A DNA stretch of 64,000 bases from Chersky-806 sp036502405 (GCA_036502405.1 DASXYP010000065.1:1-64000), one strand, 5' to 3'. Shown: positions 23,421 through 34,000, numbered from the stretch's first letter. The notes: generated by a model from the letters alone, not told the origin. Numbers and translations are program-made.

Positions 23421-24392
23421 TCACGAGACCCGACGCGGCGCCAGCTCTTCGTGGAGCACCGACTGCTCCGCCGCGCGCAGGCGCGCCGGGATGCTCAGCG
23501 GGCGGCGCGAACCGGTGTCGAACGCGAGGTTGACGATCTCGAACGTGGTCAGGAGGTCGCCCCCATCGACCTCATACACCCATTGGATCCGGTACGACGT
23601 CTTGTCGGCCAGGCCGATGACGGCGCTGAAGCTCTGGACCCGGTCGCCCGCACGCGGCAGGCGCCGGATCGCGATCCTCGTCTCCATCGACGCCCAGCCC
23701 ATGCGCTCGCCCGCCGGACCCTCGTAGAGCATCTCCGGGTTCCCGCGGTGCACCGGCTCACCGGCCCACGTCAGCATCGGCGCGTTGGACCGCAGGTAGG
23801 TCCCGCTCGCGTCGCACTCCTCCGGGGTCACGGCCCGCACCTGGCGCATGGCGAGGTCGAGCTCGCGCACGCGCTCCAGGCTCGGTGCGCTCGCGACCGG
23901 GTCCGCCTCGAGCGAGATGCTGCGCGTCGCACCGTGCTCGGGGATCGCGACGACCATCGCACGGGCCCGCGTCGTGATGTCGTCGGACAGGGGACTTCGG
24001 TCTCCGTTGGCCTCCTCGGCGACGACGCGATGGACGAACGTAGCGGCGAGCGTCCCCGTCTCCTCGTTCGCGAGCTCGTGGTAGAGGCGGAGCTGGTCGA
24101 CGCCGACGTCGACGACGCCGCTGCGGACGACGAGGCGCGCACCGAGCAGCTGCTCGCGGTGATGGCGGGTGTAGAAGTCGACCGGCACGAACCGCCGCGG
24201 GTCGTCCGTCGCGATCGCGGCCAGCAGTGACCGGCTCCCGGCCTGAGCGTTCACGCCGTAGAACCGGACGTTCATGTGCCCGAGGTGGTCGATCTGGTCG
24301 TCGGTGACGACGCTGTGATGAGTGGTCGTGAGGTCGGTCGTCGTGGCGTCGGTGATCGGGCGATCCTGTCGGAGCCCGATCGGAGGCGGCAA
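23421..24392 (-). CDS. Acyl-CoA thioesterase-like protein with two hotdog domains
   Basis: A protein of up to 323 residues with two 4HBT-type hotdog domains. The first has SVVTDDQIDHLGHMNVRFYG, the usual active-site loop near the N-terminus; the second begins near residue 185 with LRSNAPMLTWAGEPVHRGN and ends in RIQWVYEVDGGDLLTTFEIVNLAFD. It resembles thioesterases annotated as acyl-ACP or acyl-CoA thioesterases. The start is uncertain: the only usual codon is TTG at 24392, but the domain begins about 25 residues later. A CAGGAT hexamer lies 6 nt before an in-frame ATC at 24356. It is divergent from an SRPBCC gene and upstream of the PPOX gene. Confidence 0.75.
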   Translation of the reverse strand: MPPPIGLRQDRPITDATTTDLTTTHHSVVTDDQIDHLGHMNVRFYGVNAQAGSRSLLAAIATDDPRRFVPVDFYTRHHREQLLGARLVVRSGVVDVGVDQLRLYHELANEETGTLAATFVHRVVAEEANGDRSPLSDDITTRARAMVVAIPEHGATRSISLEADPVASAPSLERVRELDLAMRQVRAVTPEECDASGTYLRSNAPMLTWAGEPVHRGNPEMLYEGPAGERMGWASMETRIAIRRLPRAGDRVQSFSAVIGLADKTSYRIQWVYEVDGGDLLTTFEIVNLAFDTGSRRPLSIPARLRAAEQSVLHEELAPRRVS

Positions 24393-24456
24393 CTCGACGC
24401 CGGCCGTTCGTGCGAGCGACCTCGACTCGCAGCGCGGGGGAGGGCAGACTCCGACG

Positions 24457-24924
24457 ATGACGAAGCTGCAGCAGTCGGGGTCGATCGTGATCGCCCGGTC
24501 GCCCGAGGATCTCTACGACATGGTGGCCGACGTGACCCGCATCGGGGAGTTCAGCCCCGTGTGCCGGGAGTGCTGGTGGGAGGGCGACGCCGACGGGCCG
24601 GCGGTCGGCGCGTGGTTCATCGGGCACAACGTGACCGCCGATCGGGATTGGAAGACGCGCTCCGAGGTCGTCGTCGCCGAACGGGGCCGCGAGTTCGCGT
24701 TCCTTCTGGGCGGCGCGTACGCACGGTGGGGCTACACGTTCGCGCCGGTGGGCGGCGGCACCGAGGTGACCGAGTCCTGGGAGTTCCTCCCCGAAGGCCG
24801 GACCTTCTTCGAAGCGCGGTTCGGCGACGAGGCCGAGGCGACGATCGCCGACCGCTCCGAGTCGGCGCGCACCGGCATCGCCGCGACGCTGGCTGCGATC
24901 AAGCGCACCGCGGAAGCCGGCTGA
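24457..24924 (+). CDS. SRPBCC-family protein
   Basis: A 155-residue START/polyketide-cyclase-like protein with a hydrophobic ligand-binding cavity. The beginning QSGSIVIARSPEDLYDMVADVTRIGEFSPV, the central WKTRSEVVVAERGREFAFLL and GTEVTESWEFLPEG fit the fold, and a long C-terminal helix (ATIADRSESARTGIAATLAAIK) closes it. The ATG at 24457 has CAGACT 6 nt upstream and no ribosome binding site. It is divergent from the thioesterase gene. The ligand is unknown. Confidence 0.8.
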   Translation: MTKLQQSGSIVIARSPEDLYDMVADVTRIGEFSPVCRECWWEGDADGPAVGAWFIGHNVTADRDWKTRSEVVVAERGREFAFLLGGAYARWGYTFAPVGGGTEVTESWEFLPEGRTFFEARFGDEAEATIADRSESARTGIAATLAAIKRTAEAG

Positions 24925-24938
24925 GCCGCGCCCTCCGG

Positions 24939-25118
24939 ATGAGCGGGGTGCGCGTCGCGCGCGGCACCGATCGCGCCGCGACGGTCGCCGTGCTGACGGA
25001 AGCCTTCTCGCCGGCCGAGGGATCGAGCGAGTGGGCGGACCGTGCGGACCTCCCGGCCGGATGGTGCCTGCGTCGGGACCCCCCCGGCTCAGGCGCGGGC
25101 GGCGGCCGCGCGGCCTGA
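24939..25118 (+). pseudogene. N-terminal fragment resembling a GNAT acetyltransferase
   Basis: A 59-residue frame whose start, VRVARGTDRAATVAVLTEAF, looks like the first strand and helix of a GNAT acetyltransferase; the rest does not continue the domain, and no further piece is found before the gene at 25184 on the other strand. It is either a truncated gene or a chance frame 14 bp behind the SRPBCC gene. Low certainty. Confidence 0.3.
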
Positions 25119-25183
25119 ACGGAGCGAATCGTTCGACCGGACACCTCCCGACTGCTTGCGCGCGGGCGTGTCGGTCTCGGCCT

Positions 25184-25765
25184 CTATGCGTCCGCCTTGC
25201 TCTTGCCTTTCGCCTTCTGCGCCTGCTTCCACTTGCGGACCTCGGCGAAGGCCTCGCGCGAGTCGATGTCGGCGACCGAGCGGGGCGAGGCATCGCCGAA
25301 GGGTGACGCGAGCTCCTCCCAGCCGGCCGGGGCCCGCCCGAACCGCTTGCCGAGGATGGCGAGGAAGATCTTGGCCTTCTCGGCGCCGTAGCCCGGCAAC
25401 GCCTTGAGCCGTTCGAGCAGGACCTCGGGGTCGCGCACGCCCGTCCAGATCCGCGCCGGATCACCGCCGTAGGTGTCGACGACCACCAGGCAGAGCGCGT
25501 GGGTCCGCTTCGCCATGGACCCGGGATAGCGGTGCAGCGCGGGCTTCTGCCGGAACACCTCGACGAGCTCGTCGGGTGACATCGCGGCGATCCGCGCCGC
25601 GTCGAGGCCACCGAGGCGCGCCGAAAGCGACGCGGGGCCGCGAAACGCCCACTCCATCGGGACCTGCTGGTCGAGCAGCATGCCGATGAGCAGCGCGAGG
25701 GGGTCGTCGACGAGGAGCTGGTCGGCTTCGGCGTCGCCGGTGATGGGAAAGGTCACACGGGCCAT
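25184..25765 (-). CDS. HhH-GPD superfamily base-excision-repair-type protein
   Basis: A 193-residue member of an actinobacterial HhH-GPD family. PLALLIGMLLDQQVPMEWAF is the start of the glycosylase fold, and LKALPGYGAEKAKIFLAILGKRFG is the helix-hairpin-helix followed by the GPD region, in which the usual catalytic lysine/aspartate pair is not clear. A lysine-rich C-terminal tail (KWKQAQKAKGKSKADA) follows. The ATG at 25765 lies 6 nt behind a TACGCT hexamer (leaderless). It may remove damaged bases, but enzymatic activity is not established for the family. Confidence 0.8.
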   Translation of the reverse strand: MARVTFPITGDAEADQLLVDDPLALLIGMLLDQQVPMEWAFRGPASLSARLGGLDAARIAAMSPDELVEVFRQKPALHRYPGSMAKRTHALCLVVVDTYGGDPARIWTGVRDPEVLLERLKALPGYGAEKAKIFLAILGKRFGRAPAGWEELASPFGDASPRSVADIDSREAFAEVRKWKQAQKAKGKSKADA

Positions 25766-25771
25766 CGCCGT

Positions 25772-25777
25772 AGCGTA
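25772..25777 (-). promoter_or_regulatory. -10 hexamer TACGCT of a leaderless gene
   Basis: TACGCT on the minus strand, 6 nt before the ATG at 25765; the same hexamer and spacing occur before the gene starting at 50076. Confidence 0.45.
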
Positions 25778-25857
25778 CCGACGCCCCGTCATGGCCGGGT
25801 CCGCCCCGGCCGCGAGTGGTTGACTGGACGGACGGCCGGAGAGCACTGGAGGTCGAG

Positions 25858-27135
25858 ATGGGCGTCGCCGAATTCTTCCTCGGGCTGGTGGGAGCCGATG
25901 CGCCGGTGGAGTTCCGCGCGTACGACGGCACCCGCGCCGGGCCCGAGGGTGCGCCCGCGGTCGTCGTGATCCGCTCGCCCCAGGCGCTGCGCCGGCTCGT
26001 CACCGCCCCCAACGAGCTCGGCCTCGGTCGCGCCTACGTGAGCGGTGAGCTCGACCTCGACGGCGACATCTTCGCGGTGCTCGCACTGCAGGATCGGCTG
26101 CTCGACCTCCGGGTCAGCCCGGCGCAGGTGCTGGAGGCACTGCGGATCTTGGGGTTGCGTTCGTTGAAGCCGCTTGCGCCACCTCCGGAGGAGGCGCGGC
26201 TTCACGGCGTGCGTCACTCGAAGGAGCGTGACGCGGCGGCCATCGCGCACCACTACGACGTGTCGAACGATTTCTACCGCACCGTGCTCGGCCCATCGAT
26301 GACGTACTCGTGCGCGGTCTGGACGGACACGACCACGTCGCTCGAGGAGGCGCAGGCCAACAAGTACGAGCTGGTCGCCACGAAGCTCGGGCTCGAGCCG
26401 GGCATGCGGTTGCTCGACATCGGCTGCGGCTGGGGCGGGATGATCATGCACGCGGCCGAGCACCACGGCGTCAACGCGGTCGGGGTGACGCTGTCCCGCC
26501 GCCAGGCCGAGTACGCGGCCAAACGGGTCGCGGACGCCGGGCTCACGGGGAGGGTCGAGGTGCGGTGTGTCGACTACCGCGACGTCGACGACGGTCCGTA
26601 CGACGCGATCAGCTCGATCGGCATGTTCGAGCACGTCGGGTGGACGCAGCTGGGTCAGTACTTCGACCGGTGCGCGGCGCTGCTCGCCCCGGGTGGACGG
26701 TTCCTGAACCATGGGATCAGCGAGCCGCCGTACGTGTTCTCGAACCCGGCGGCGCGGGCGGTGTCGGAGCTGCGGGCGCGCTTCGGGCGGGGGCTCGGTC
26801 ACGACTTCTTCAACCGGTACGTGTTCCCGGACGGCGAGCTGCACGAGGTCGGGCTCGTGGTCTCCGCGATCCAGCGCGCGGGGCTCGAGGCCCGTCACGT
26901 CGAGAGCCTCCGCGAGCACTACGCGCTGACCCTGCGGCAGTGGGTGCAGAACCTCGAGCACAACTGGGACCAGGCGGTGCGTGAGGCCGGCGAGGCCCGG
27001 GCGCGCGTCTGGCGGCTCTACATCGCGGCGTCGGCGATCGGCTTCGAGGCGAACCAGATCGAGATCCACCAGGTGCTCGCGACGAAGTCGACTGACGGGC
27101 GCAGCGGCATGCCGTTGCGCCCCCGCTTCACCTGA
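25858..27135 (+). CDS. cfa: Cyclopropane-fatty-acyl-phospholipid synthase family methyltransferase
   Basis: The enzyme adds a methylene or methyl group from S-adenosylmethionine to unsaturated acyl chains of membrane lipids. The 425-residue protein has an N-terminal lipid-binding-type domain (YVSGELDLDGDIFAVL), then HYDVSNDFYRTVLGPSMTYSCAVW, the SAM site LLDIGCGWGGM near residue 185, SIGMFEHVG and GRFLNHGIS, and a C-terminal helix bundle with HYALTLRQWVQNLE. All match CFA synthases at normal length. The ATG at 25858 has a GGAGG ribosome binding site. It is convergent with ppa, only 9 bp apart. Confidence 0.9.
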   Translation: MGVAEFFLGLVGADAPVEFRAYDGTRAGPEGAPAVVVIRSPQALRRLVTAPNELGLGRAYVSGELDLDGDIFAVLALQDRLLDLRVSPAQVLEALRILGLRSLKPLAPPPEEARLHGVRHSKERDAAAIAHHYDVSNDFYRTVLGPSMTYSCAVWTDTTTSLEEAQANKYELVATKLGLEPGMRLLDIGCGWGGMIMHAAEHHGVNAVGVTLSRRQAEYAAKRVADAGLTGRVEVRCVDYRDVDDGPYDAISSIGMFEHVGWTQLGQYFDRCAALLAPGGRFLNHGISEPPYVFSNPAARAVSELRARFGRGLGHDFFNRYVFPDGELHEVGLVVSAIQRAGLEARHVESLREHYALTLRQWVQNLEHNWDQAVREAGEARARVWRLYIAASAIGFEANQIEIHQVLATKSTDGRSGMPLRPRFT

Positions 27136-27144
27136 GGCCTGCGC

Positions 27145-27636
27145 TCACCGGTCGCGGTGGGGGACGAACGCGTCGAACGCGGTCTCGATCGTCGCCTCCG
27201 CGGCGACGCGGTCCTCCCAGTGGCCGGGCTCGGTGAGCTTGCCGGGCTCGAGCTGCTTGTAGACCTGGAAGAAGTGCAAGATCTCGTCGAGCAGGAAGCT
27301 CGCGATGTCGGTGATGTCGAGCAGGTGCGACCAGCGCGGGTCGGTCGCCGGCACCGAGAGGATCTTGTCGTCGCCGCCCGCCTCGTCGCGCATGCGCAGG
27401 ACCGCCACCGGCCGGGCGAGCACGTGACAGCCGGGAAACGTCGGCTCGTCGAGCAGCACCATGATGTCGAGCGGGTCACCGTCGTCCGCGAGCGTGGCCG
27501 GGATGAACCCGTAGTCCGTCGGGTACTGCGTCGCGGTGAAGAGCATCCGGTCGAGCCAGATGCGCCCGGTGTCGTGATCCGCCTCGTACTTGTTGCGCGA
27601 ACCCCGGGGGACCTCGATGATCGCCTCGACTTCCAC
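27145..27636 (-). CDS. ppa: Inorganic pyrophosphatase (family I)
   Basis: Soluble enzyme that splits pyrophosphate and so pulls biosynthetic reactions forward. The 163-residue protein has EVPRGSRNKYEAD, QYPTDYGFIPATL, the metal signature DDGDPLDIMVLL (D-x-D-P-x-D) and KILSVPATDPRW, followed by HFFQVYKQLEPGK, all conserved in family I. The start is a GTG 6 nt behind TAGCCT, with no ribosome binding site, so the transcript is predicted to be leaderless. Neighbours have no related function. Confidence 0.95.
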   Translation of the reverse strand: MEVEAIIEVPRGSRNKYEADHDTGRIWLDRMLFTATQYPTDYGFIPATLADDGDPLDIMVLLDEPTFPGCHVLARPVAVLRMRDEAGGDDKILSVPATDPRWSHLLDITDIASFLLDEILHFFQVYKQLEPGKLTEPGHWEDRVAAEATIETAFDAFVPHRDR

Positions 27637-27642
27637 GGCCCG

Positions 27643-27648
27643 AGGCTA
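27643..27648 (-). promoter_or_regulatory. -10 hexamer TAGCCT of ppa
   Basis: GGTAGCCTCGGGCC lies directly before the ppa GTG; almost the same string precedes fdhD at 15993-16006. Confidence 0.5.
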
Positions 27649-27660
27649 CCGGCGGGCCCG

Positions 27661-30600
27661 TCAGTCCGGTGTCGGAGGCTCGTCCCGCAGCGGCACGGAC
27701 CCGAGCCGAACCCGGACGTCCTCGACCGCGGCGCGCAGGTCGTGGACCTCGCGCTCGATCGCCGGCCCGGATGTCCGGGCGAACACGAAGACGCACCGGG
27801 AGACCGGTCGGTCGAGCAGGTGCTCGAGCGCGAGCGCGTACGCGGCGCCCTGCGGCCGGTAGCGGTCGACTGCGGCATCGATCTCCGCGTCGGAGCGGGC
27901 GGCGTCGGTCTTGTAGTCGACGACGGTGAGCTCGCCGGCCTGGTCGACCAGGAGGTCGACGAACCCCTCGACGGTGATGCCGTCGACGACCGCGGCGACG
28001 GGGACCTCCCGCCAGGACGACGCGGTCGCCGCGGCGCGGATCGTAGGGGCCTGGAGGACGCTGCGGGCGAGAGCCCCGATCGTCTCCTCCCGGTCCGGGA
28101 TGCCCTCGGCGAGCGCCTGCGCGCGGGCCGCACCTTCGATCCCGTCGCCGGTCGCCAGGTCCGCGGTCTGGAGCACCGCGTGGACCGCGCGTCCGAGTGC
28201 GGTGGCGCCGCGCCCGCGCCGCCAGGCCGGGCGGTCGTCCTCGGGCTCCGCCTCCCGGGCCAGGTCCAGCGCCGGGTTCGCCGGGTCGGCCCGGGGCGCG
28301 AGGGCACGTGCGATGCTCGTCGCCGCGACCACGGGTCGGGCATCGGTGCGCGCGATCGCGGCCTGCCGCTCGCGCCACCAGTCGTCGCGCTCCGCGCCGG
28401 TCATCGCCGCAGTCTCGGGCTCGTCGTCCCAGCGGAGCTGGACCGCAACCGGCGGGGCGGCCACCGGCGCGTCGCCCGCCTCGGCCTCGATCCGCCACGG
28501 CAGCGGCTGTTCGGCGTCGACCCGCTCGATCTCGGCCGCGTGGCAGCTCGTGCCCTCGTGGTGGTGGAGGCTGACGACGAGATGGTCGCGCGCGCGAGTC
28601 GTCGCGACGTAGAGGAGCCGCATGCCCTCGTACCGGTCGGCGAGGTCCTCGCGCCCGGCCCGCTCGTCGTAGCCGATCGTGCAGTAGGGGCCACCGAACG
28701 ACGCGGTGAGGCGCAGCTCGGGCTCGGGGTCGCCGTGGTACAGCGCAGCCGGGTTGGCCCGGTACCCCACGCCCAGCCCGGCCAGCAGCACGACCGGGAA
28801 CTCGAGGCCCTTGCTGCCGTGCACGGTCAGGACCCGCACCGCGTCGTCGTCGGGCTCGGGGACCACGGACTCGTTGACCCGCGCGCCCTCCTCGCGCTGC
28901 TCCTCGAGCCAGCGCACGAACCCGCGGAGGCTGGCGCCGCCGGCGTCCGTGAACGCGTGCGCGGCGTCGGTGAGGAAGCGGAGTCGGCGCCAGTGGTCGC
29001 GCGGCCGGCGGTTGGCCAGCGCGAGGGTGAACAGCCCGCGCTCGCGCATCACGCGCTCGACGGTGTCGGCCGGGCTCTCCCAGCGGTGCTCGTCGTGCAG
29101 CCGGCGGAGGTCCGCGAGCGCGACCAGGACCGGGTGGTCCGGGGCGAGGAGCTCGGGCGCCGATCCGAAGATCGACCAACGGCCGCCCGCCTCGCGGTGC
29201 TCGAGCAGGTCGGCGTCGGAGCACCCGAACGCCGGTGTGCGCAGCGCGCCGACCAGCCGGACCTCGTCGGCAGGGTCGTCGATGGCACCCAGGATCGCGA
29301 CGAGGTCACTGCACTCGGTGGTGGCGAACAGCAGCGACTGGCTCTCGATCCGCAGCGGGACGCCCGCGGCCTCGAACGCGGCCTCGAGCTCGGGCAGCAG
29401 CGTCCGGGTCGGGACGAGCACCGCGACGTCGGCGTACCGGGCCGGGCGGACCCACTCGTCGGTGGCCGGGTCGAGCGGCGTCGCGCCCGGCTCCTCGGAC
29501 TCGGCACGCACGCGCCAACCCTCCGACCGCACCCGCAGCGCGAGCGCGGCGAGGTCGGCGGCTTCGCGCCGGCGCAGCTCGACCAGCGGGATCGCCTTCT
29601 TGGGCACCGGTCCTCCGAGCCGGGCCACCGGGACGGGGACGTCCGGGTCGGCCGGCCGGAACGCGTGGAGGGGTGAGTAGGCGACCTGGAGGCCGTCGTG
29701 CTCGTCATCGCGGATCAGCGCGCCGAGCGCGGCGTTGACCCACTCGATGATCCCCGGACGTGAGCGGAAGCTCTCGGTGAGCTCGAGCACGTCCTCGGTC
29801 AGGGCCTCGACCACCTGCCCGTAGAGCTCGATGTCGGCCCGGCGGAAGCGGTAGATCGACTGCTTCGGGTCGCCGACGACGAAGAGCGCGCCCGGCCGGG
29901 CCGGGATGTCGGCCCAGCTGACCGCGACGTCGGCCTCCTCGGCACGCCCGCCGATGCGCATCGCGAGGTCGATCTGGAGGGGGTCGGTGTCCTGGAACTC
30001 GTCGAGGAGCAGCACGCGGAACCGGCGCGCCAGCGCGTCCCGCACGCGCCGGTTGTCCCGCAGCAGATCGCGGGCGATGACCAGCAGGTCGTGGAAGGTG
30101 ACCCGGCCTTCGTGGCGGCGGGTGACGGTGGCGCGCGCGACCTCGCGGACGAGCGCCGAGAGGACGTTCGAGATCGCGGGCTGGACGACCGCGGCGAGTG
30201 CGGCCGACCGCGCCCGATCGACGACCGCGCACGCGTCCACGGCGCGGTCCTTGCCGTCGTCGCGCCAGCTGCCCCGCTTGCCGTTCTTGCACGTCAGCTT
30301 GCTCCGCTCCCCGAGCAGTGTGAGCGCCTCGAGCTCGTCGTGGGCCAGCGTGCGCAGCCGGTCGGCGAGCTCGGCGAGCTCGTCGAGGTGCTTGCGCATC
30401 AGGTCGTCGTCGTCGATGCAGCAGTCCCGGAGCGCCGTGGCCGCGTCGAGCGCGTCGAGCAGCGGAGCGAGGTCCACGCGGGGCACGACCGCCGGCGCGA
30501 TCCCGTACCCGGCGGTGCGGTCGTGGTGCTCGGTGAGGATCCGGGCGAGCTGGCGGTAGCGGTTCGGGCGGATGCCCAGCGCTCCGAGGACCAGGAGGGA

Positions 30601-31086
30601 CTCGCTCAGGGACTCGTCGGCGAAGAGGAGGTCGAGGGTGCGCTGCCACCAGTCCTCGAACGCGACCGACTCCTGGATCGCGTCGAGCACCTCGAACCCC
30701 GGGGGCAGCGCCGCCTCGAGCGGGTGCTCGGCGAGGATCCGCTGCGCGAACGCGTGCAGCGTGGAGATCGCGGCGTCGTCGAGCGCCTGCAGCGCACGGG
30801 TGTAAGGGCCGTCGCCCGGCTCCGGTGCCGCGAGCTCCTCGACCCGGGCGCGGATGCGCTCCTGGAGCTCGCTCGCGGCCGCGGTCGTGAAGGTGATGAC
30901 CGCGATCTCGCCCATCGGGACGTCCTGCAGGAGGCCGACCACCCGCTCCACCAGCTCGTGGGTCTTGCCGGTACCGGCCCCGGCCACGACGTTGAGCGTC
31001 AGGTCGCGGTCGTCCCGGATCCGGTCGCGCGCGGGCTGGTCGGTGGGGACGGGCGCGTCGATGCGCAGCGGGGTGTCGGTGGTCAT
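27661..31086 (-). CDS. addA: AddA-like helicase-nuclease (UvrD/RecB family)
   Basis: The helicase-nuclease subunit of an AddAB-type complex, which resects double-strand breaks for RecA. The 1141-residue protein has Walker A VVAGAGTGKT at residues 33-42, motif Ia ITFTTAAASEL, motif II LLLDEFQDTDPLQ, motif III VGDPKQSIYRFRRAD, ESFRSRPG, motif V LTVHGSKGLEFPVVLL and motif VI LLYVATTRARDHLVV. A C-terminal RecB-type nuclease domain has VVDYKTD near residue 1060. It overlaps the upstream addB-like gene by ATGA (31083-31086), so the subunits are made together. An AdnB-type name would be the mycobacterial alternative. Confidence 0.9.
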   Translation of the reverse strand: MTTDTPLRIDAPVPTDQPARDRIRDDRDLTLNVVAGAGTGKTHELVERVVGLLQDVPMGEIAVITFTTAAASELQERIRARVEELAAPEPGDGPYTRALQALDDAAISTLHAFAQRILAEHPLEAALPPGFEVLDAIQESVAFEDWWQRTLDLLFADESLSESLLVLGALGIRPNRYRQLARILTEHHDRTAGYGIAPAVVPRVDLAPLLDALDAATALRDCCIDDDDLMRKHLDELAELADRLRTLAHDELEALTLLGERSKLTCKNGKRGSWRDDGKDRAVDACAVVDRARSAALAAVVQPAISNVLSALVREVARATVTRRHEGRVTFHDLLVIARDLLRDNRRVRDALARRFRVLLLDEFQDTDPLQIDLAMRIGGRAEEADVAVSWADIPARPGALFVVGDPKQSIYRFRRADIELYGQVVEALTEDVLELTESFRSRPGIIEWVNAALGALIRDDEHDGLQVAYSPLHAFRPADPDVPVPVARLGGPVPKKAIPLVELRRREAADLAALALRVRSEGWRVRAESEEPGATPLDPATDEWVRPARYADVAVLVPTRTLLPELEAAFEAAGVPLRIESQSLLFATTECSDLVAILGAIDDPADEVRLVGALRTPAFGCSDADLLEHREAGGRWSIFGSAPELLAPDHPVLVALADLRRLHDEHRWESPADTVERVMRERGLFTLALANRRPRDHWRRLRFLTDAAHAFTDAGGASLRGFVRWLEEQREEGARVNESVVPEPDDDAVRVLTVHGSKGLEFPVVLLAGLGVGYRANPAALYHGDPEPELRLTASFGGPYCTIGYDERAGREDLADRYEGMRLLYVATTRARDHLVVSLHHHEGTSCHAAEIERVDAEQPLPWRIEAEAGDAPVAAPPVAVQLRWDDEPETAAMTGAERDDWWRERQAAIARTDARPVVAATSIARALAPRADPANPALDLAREAEPEDDRPAWRRGRGATALGRAVHAVLQTADLATGDGIEGAARAQALAEGIPDREETIGALARSVLQAPTIRAAATASSWREVPVAAVVDGITVEGFVDLLVDQAGELTVVDYKTDAARSDAEIDAAVDRYRPQGAAYALALEHLLDRPVSRCVFVFARTSGPAIEREVHDLRAAVEDVRVRLGSVPLRDEPPTPD

Positions 31087-34000
31087 GTCTCGTCCCGCAG
31101 GCCGCGCAGCTCGACGAATTGGGCCACGGTGGGGTCCTCGGACTTCGCGACGAAGGCGCGCTCACGGTCGGGCGAGCACAGGTGGTCGAAGTCGCAGTAC
31201 CGGCATTCGTCGAACGAGTTGAAGAACGGGTTCTCCTTGCCGGGGTACGCGGGGAAGGTTCCCGCGGCGACGCCCCCGGCGACGGTCTCGAGCACCTCCA
31301 GCGCGCGCGGCCCGGCGTCCTCGGCTGCGAAGCCGCGCAGCTCCTTGCCCGCGGGCTGGGCCGTGTGCCAGTAGTCGGCGCGCACGGCGCGGCCGGGGTA
31401 CGCGCGCTCGACCGCGAGCGCGTAGATCGCGAGCTGGATCTTGGTGCCCTTGAGCACCGGGTCGTCCTCCAGTCCCTTGAACCCGTTCGCGCTCCCGGTC
31501 TTGTAGTCGTAGACGACCAGCTCGCCGTCGGGCGCGGGGGAGGTGTCGATCCGGTCGATCTGGCCGCGGAACGTGACCTGCGCCCCGTCGAGGTCGATGG
31601 TGAGCGCGGGCATCGCGTCGTCGGCCCCGCGCCCGAAGTTGACCTCGGTCTCGAGTGGGATCAGGCCGCGCTCGCTGCGGATCCGCTCGTCGGCGTCGAG
31701 CGTGCGCGACACCTCGCGCAGGATGCGCGCCCGCTCCAGCTTCCAGAGGAGCGGCCGGCCGGTGAGGCCCTTCGCGACGGCATCGTCGCAGGCGGCCGCG
31801 GTCATGGCCCGGGCCTGGTCGCGCTCCTCGGTCGACCAGGGCTGGTCCGGGGAGGATCGGGGTGGCATCTCGCGGATGAAGTCCTCCAGGACCTTGTGCA
31901 CGAGCGACCCGCGCACGCGAGGGTCGATCGTGTCGATCGCCTCCGGCGCGTCCCGCTGGCGGAGCTGGAGGACGTTGGCCAGGAAGTAGCGGAACGGGCA
32001 CTGCGCCCACGACTCGATGCGCGAGGGGGACAGCGGACGCTCCGGGTTCGGCAGCAGTCCGGCCCGGGGGCCGATCACCCCGTCGAACTCGGTGAAGCGC
32101 GGCTCGGCGCGCGCAGCAAGGGTGTGGAAGCCGCGCTGCAGGCGCGGGTTGGCCTCGGCGAGCGGGTGCGCGGCCGGGCCCGTGCCGGGAGCGTCCCGGT
32201 CGGCCGCGTCGAGGAGCCGCAGCTCCAGGTCCGCGACGGAGATCGCCGCGCCGGGGCGGCGCACCGCGGCCGCGAACGACTCGAGCACGAGGAGGTCGGC
32301 GAACGCGCCAGGACGGGCGTCCGCGAGCTGGCGCGCCGTCACCTTGGACTCGGGACGGCGCGCCCGCATCGTCTCGACGACCCAGCGCGCGGGCAGCAGC
32401 TCGCGTTGGCCGACGGGATCGGCGCGCGACCAGCTGAGCACCACGTCGCCGCGCGCACCCGCGAGGGCCGAGAGGTAGTCGCGGCGCTCCCGCGCCGCAG
32501 CGAGGGACCGGTCGGGGACCTGGCCGCCCGTGACGGCGCGCTCCCGGTCGGGGAGCAGCGGGTCCTCGCGCGGCGGGGGTGGCATGCGACCTTCGGCCGC
32601 GCCGACCAGGTGCACCGTCTCGAAGTCCGTGCCGCGGAGCGACGCCAGCGGGCACAGCAGGACGCCGGTGCCGAAGTGCCCGACGTGGTCGAGCGACCGG
32701 TCGAGCTGCTCGCCGAGCGCGACCCGGAACGTCGAGCGGTCGACCGCGCTCGTATCCGGCAGTGCCCCGAGCGCGGCGAGCCCGTCCAGCACGCGGTGGT
32801 GGGCGTCGATCTCGGCCGCCGGCCAGGTCGACGGGGGATCCCCGACGTAGCGGCCCACCAGCTCGATGGCCCACGTGCTCCACCCGGCCCAGGTGACGGG
32901 ATGCTCGGTGCTGCGCTCGACCAGCTCCTCGACGAAGCGCCGGCACCGTTCGATGCGCTCGACCCGGGTCGCGACCGCTTCCGGGTCCCGCCCGCGCTCG
33001 TTCGCCTCGGCGTCGTCGCGCAGCCGGGTCAGCCGGACGGTCCAGTCGTCGTCGCCGACGACGCCGGCGTCCCGCGAGATCCGGTCCCACCGGTCGACCG
33101 GGACCCGCGGGCCGCCCGGGGTCTCGCGGACCTCCGTCCCGGCGAGGAACGCCATGACGTCGTCGCGGCGGAAGCCGCGGTCGGGCAGCTCGAGCAGGGC
33201 GACGAGCGCACGGCCGGCGACGGTGTCGGCGAGCCGGCGGACCGACGGCCCGTAGGTCGGGATGCCGGCCTCGGCGAGGCGCTCGTGCAGCAGGCGCGCG
33301 TGGGGCTCCGCGACCCGCCAGGCCACCGCGACGTCGTGGAGGCTCCGGCCCGCGTCGGCGCGCTCGACGAGCGCGCGCACGACCTCGCGGACCTCGCTGT
33401 CCGGGTCCGGAGCCGAGATCACCCGGTCGGCCAGGCGCGGCGCCGACGGGCCGGTGTCCTCGGCCGGGCCGAGCAGGGGGGTGAGCGTCGTCGCCAGCGC
33501 CCGGGTGTCGGCGTCCGCGTCGGGGTCGCCGGTGAGGCCGAGCACCGCGGCGGTGAACGTCTGCGAGGCGAATCCGGCGACGAGGTCGAGCGCGCCGGGG
33601 CTCAGCCGGTCCGGCAGGTGGAGGATCAGCGCGCCGAGGTCGGCGGGGACCCCGTGCGCGGCGACGAGGTCGGCCGCCACCGACAGCTGGTCCTCGTCGT
33701 CGTAGGTGCCGGCGGTCAGCGCGCGGAAGCGCTCGTAGGCCCGCACGACCGAGGCGGCCCGCGGGCTCTCCTGCGCGAGCCGGGCGAGCGCGGCATCGTC
33801 GGCGCGGCGCAGATCCGCGAATGCGCCGACGAGCGCCCGGACCGTCGACGGGTGCCCGGCGACCGGCGCGAAGTCGCCCGGCTCCTCGGCCAGCGCGACG
33901 CGGGCTGCCTCGAGCCGTGCCTCCGCGGTCAACGGGACGCGGTCGGGCTCGGCGAGGAACGGCGCGCCGAGCAGCTCGGCCACCCGGTTCAGCGCGAGGA

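Noticed and set aside
24354..24368. ATC start for the thioesterase, 6 nt behind CAGGAT
   Set aside because: The position fits the leaderless pattern, but ATC starts are very rare, so the TTG at 24392 was kept as the coordinate.
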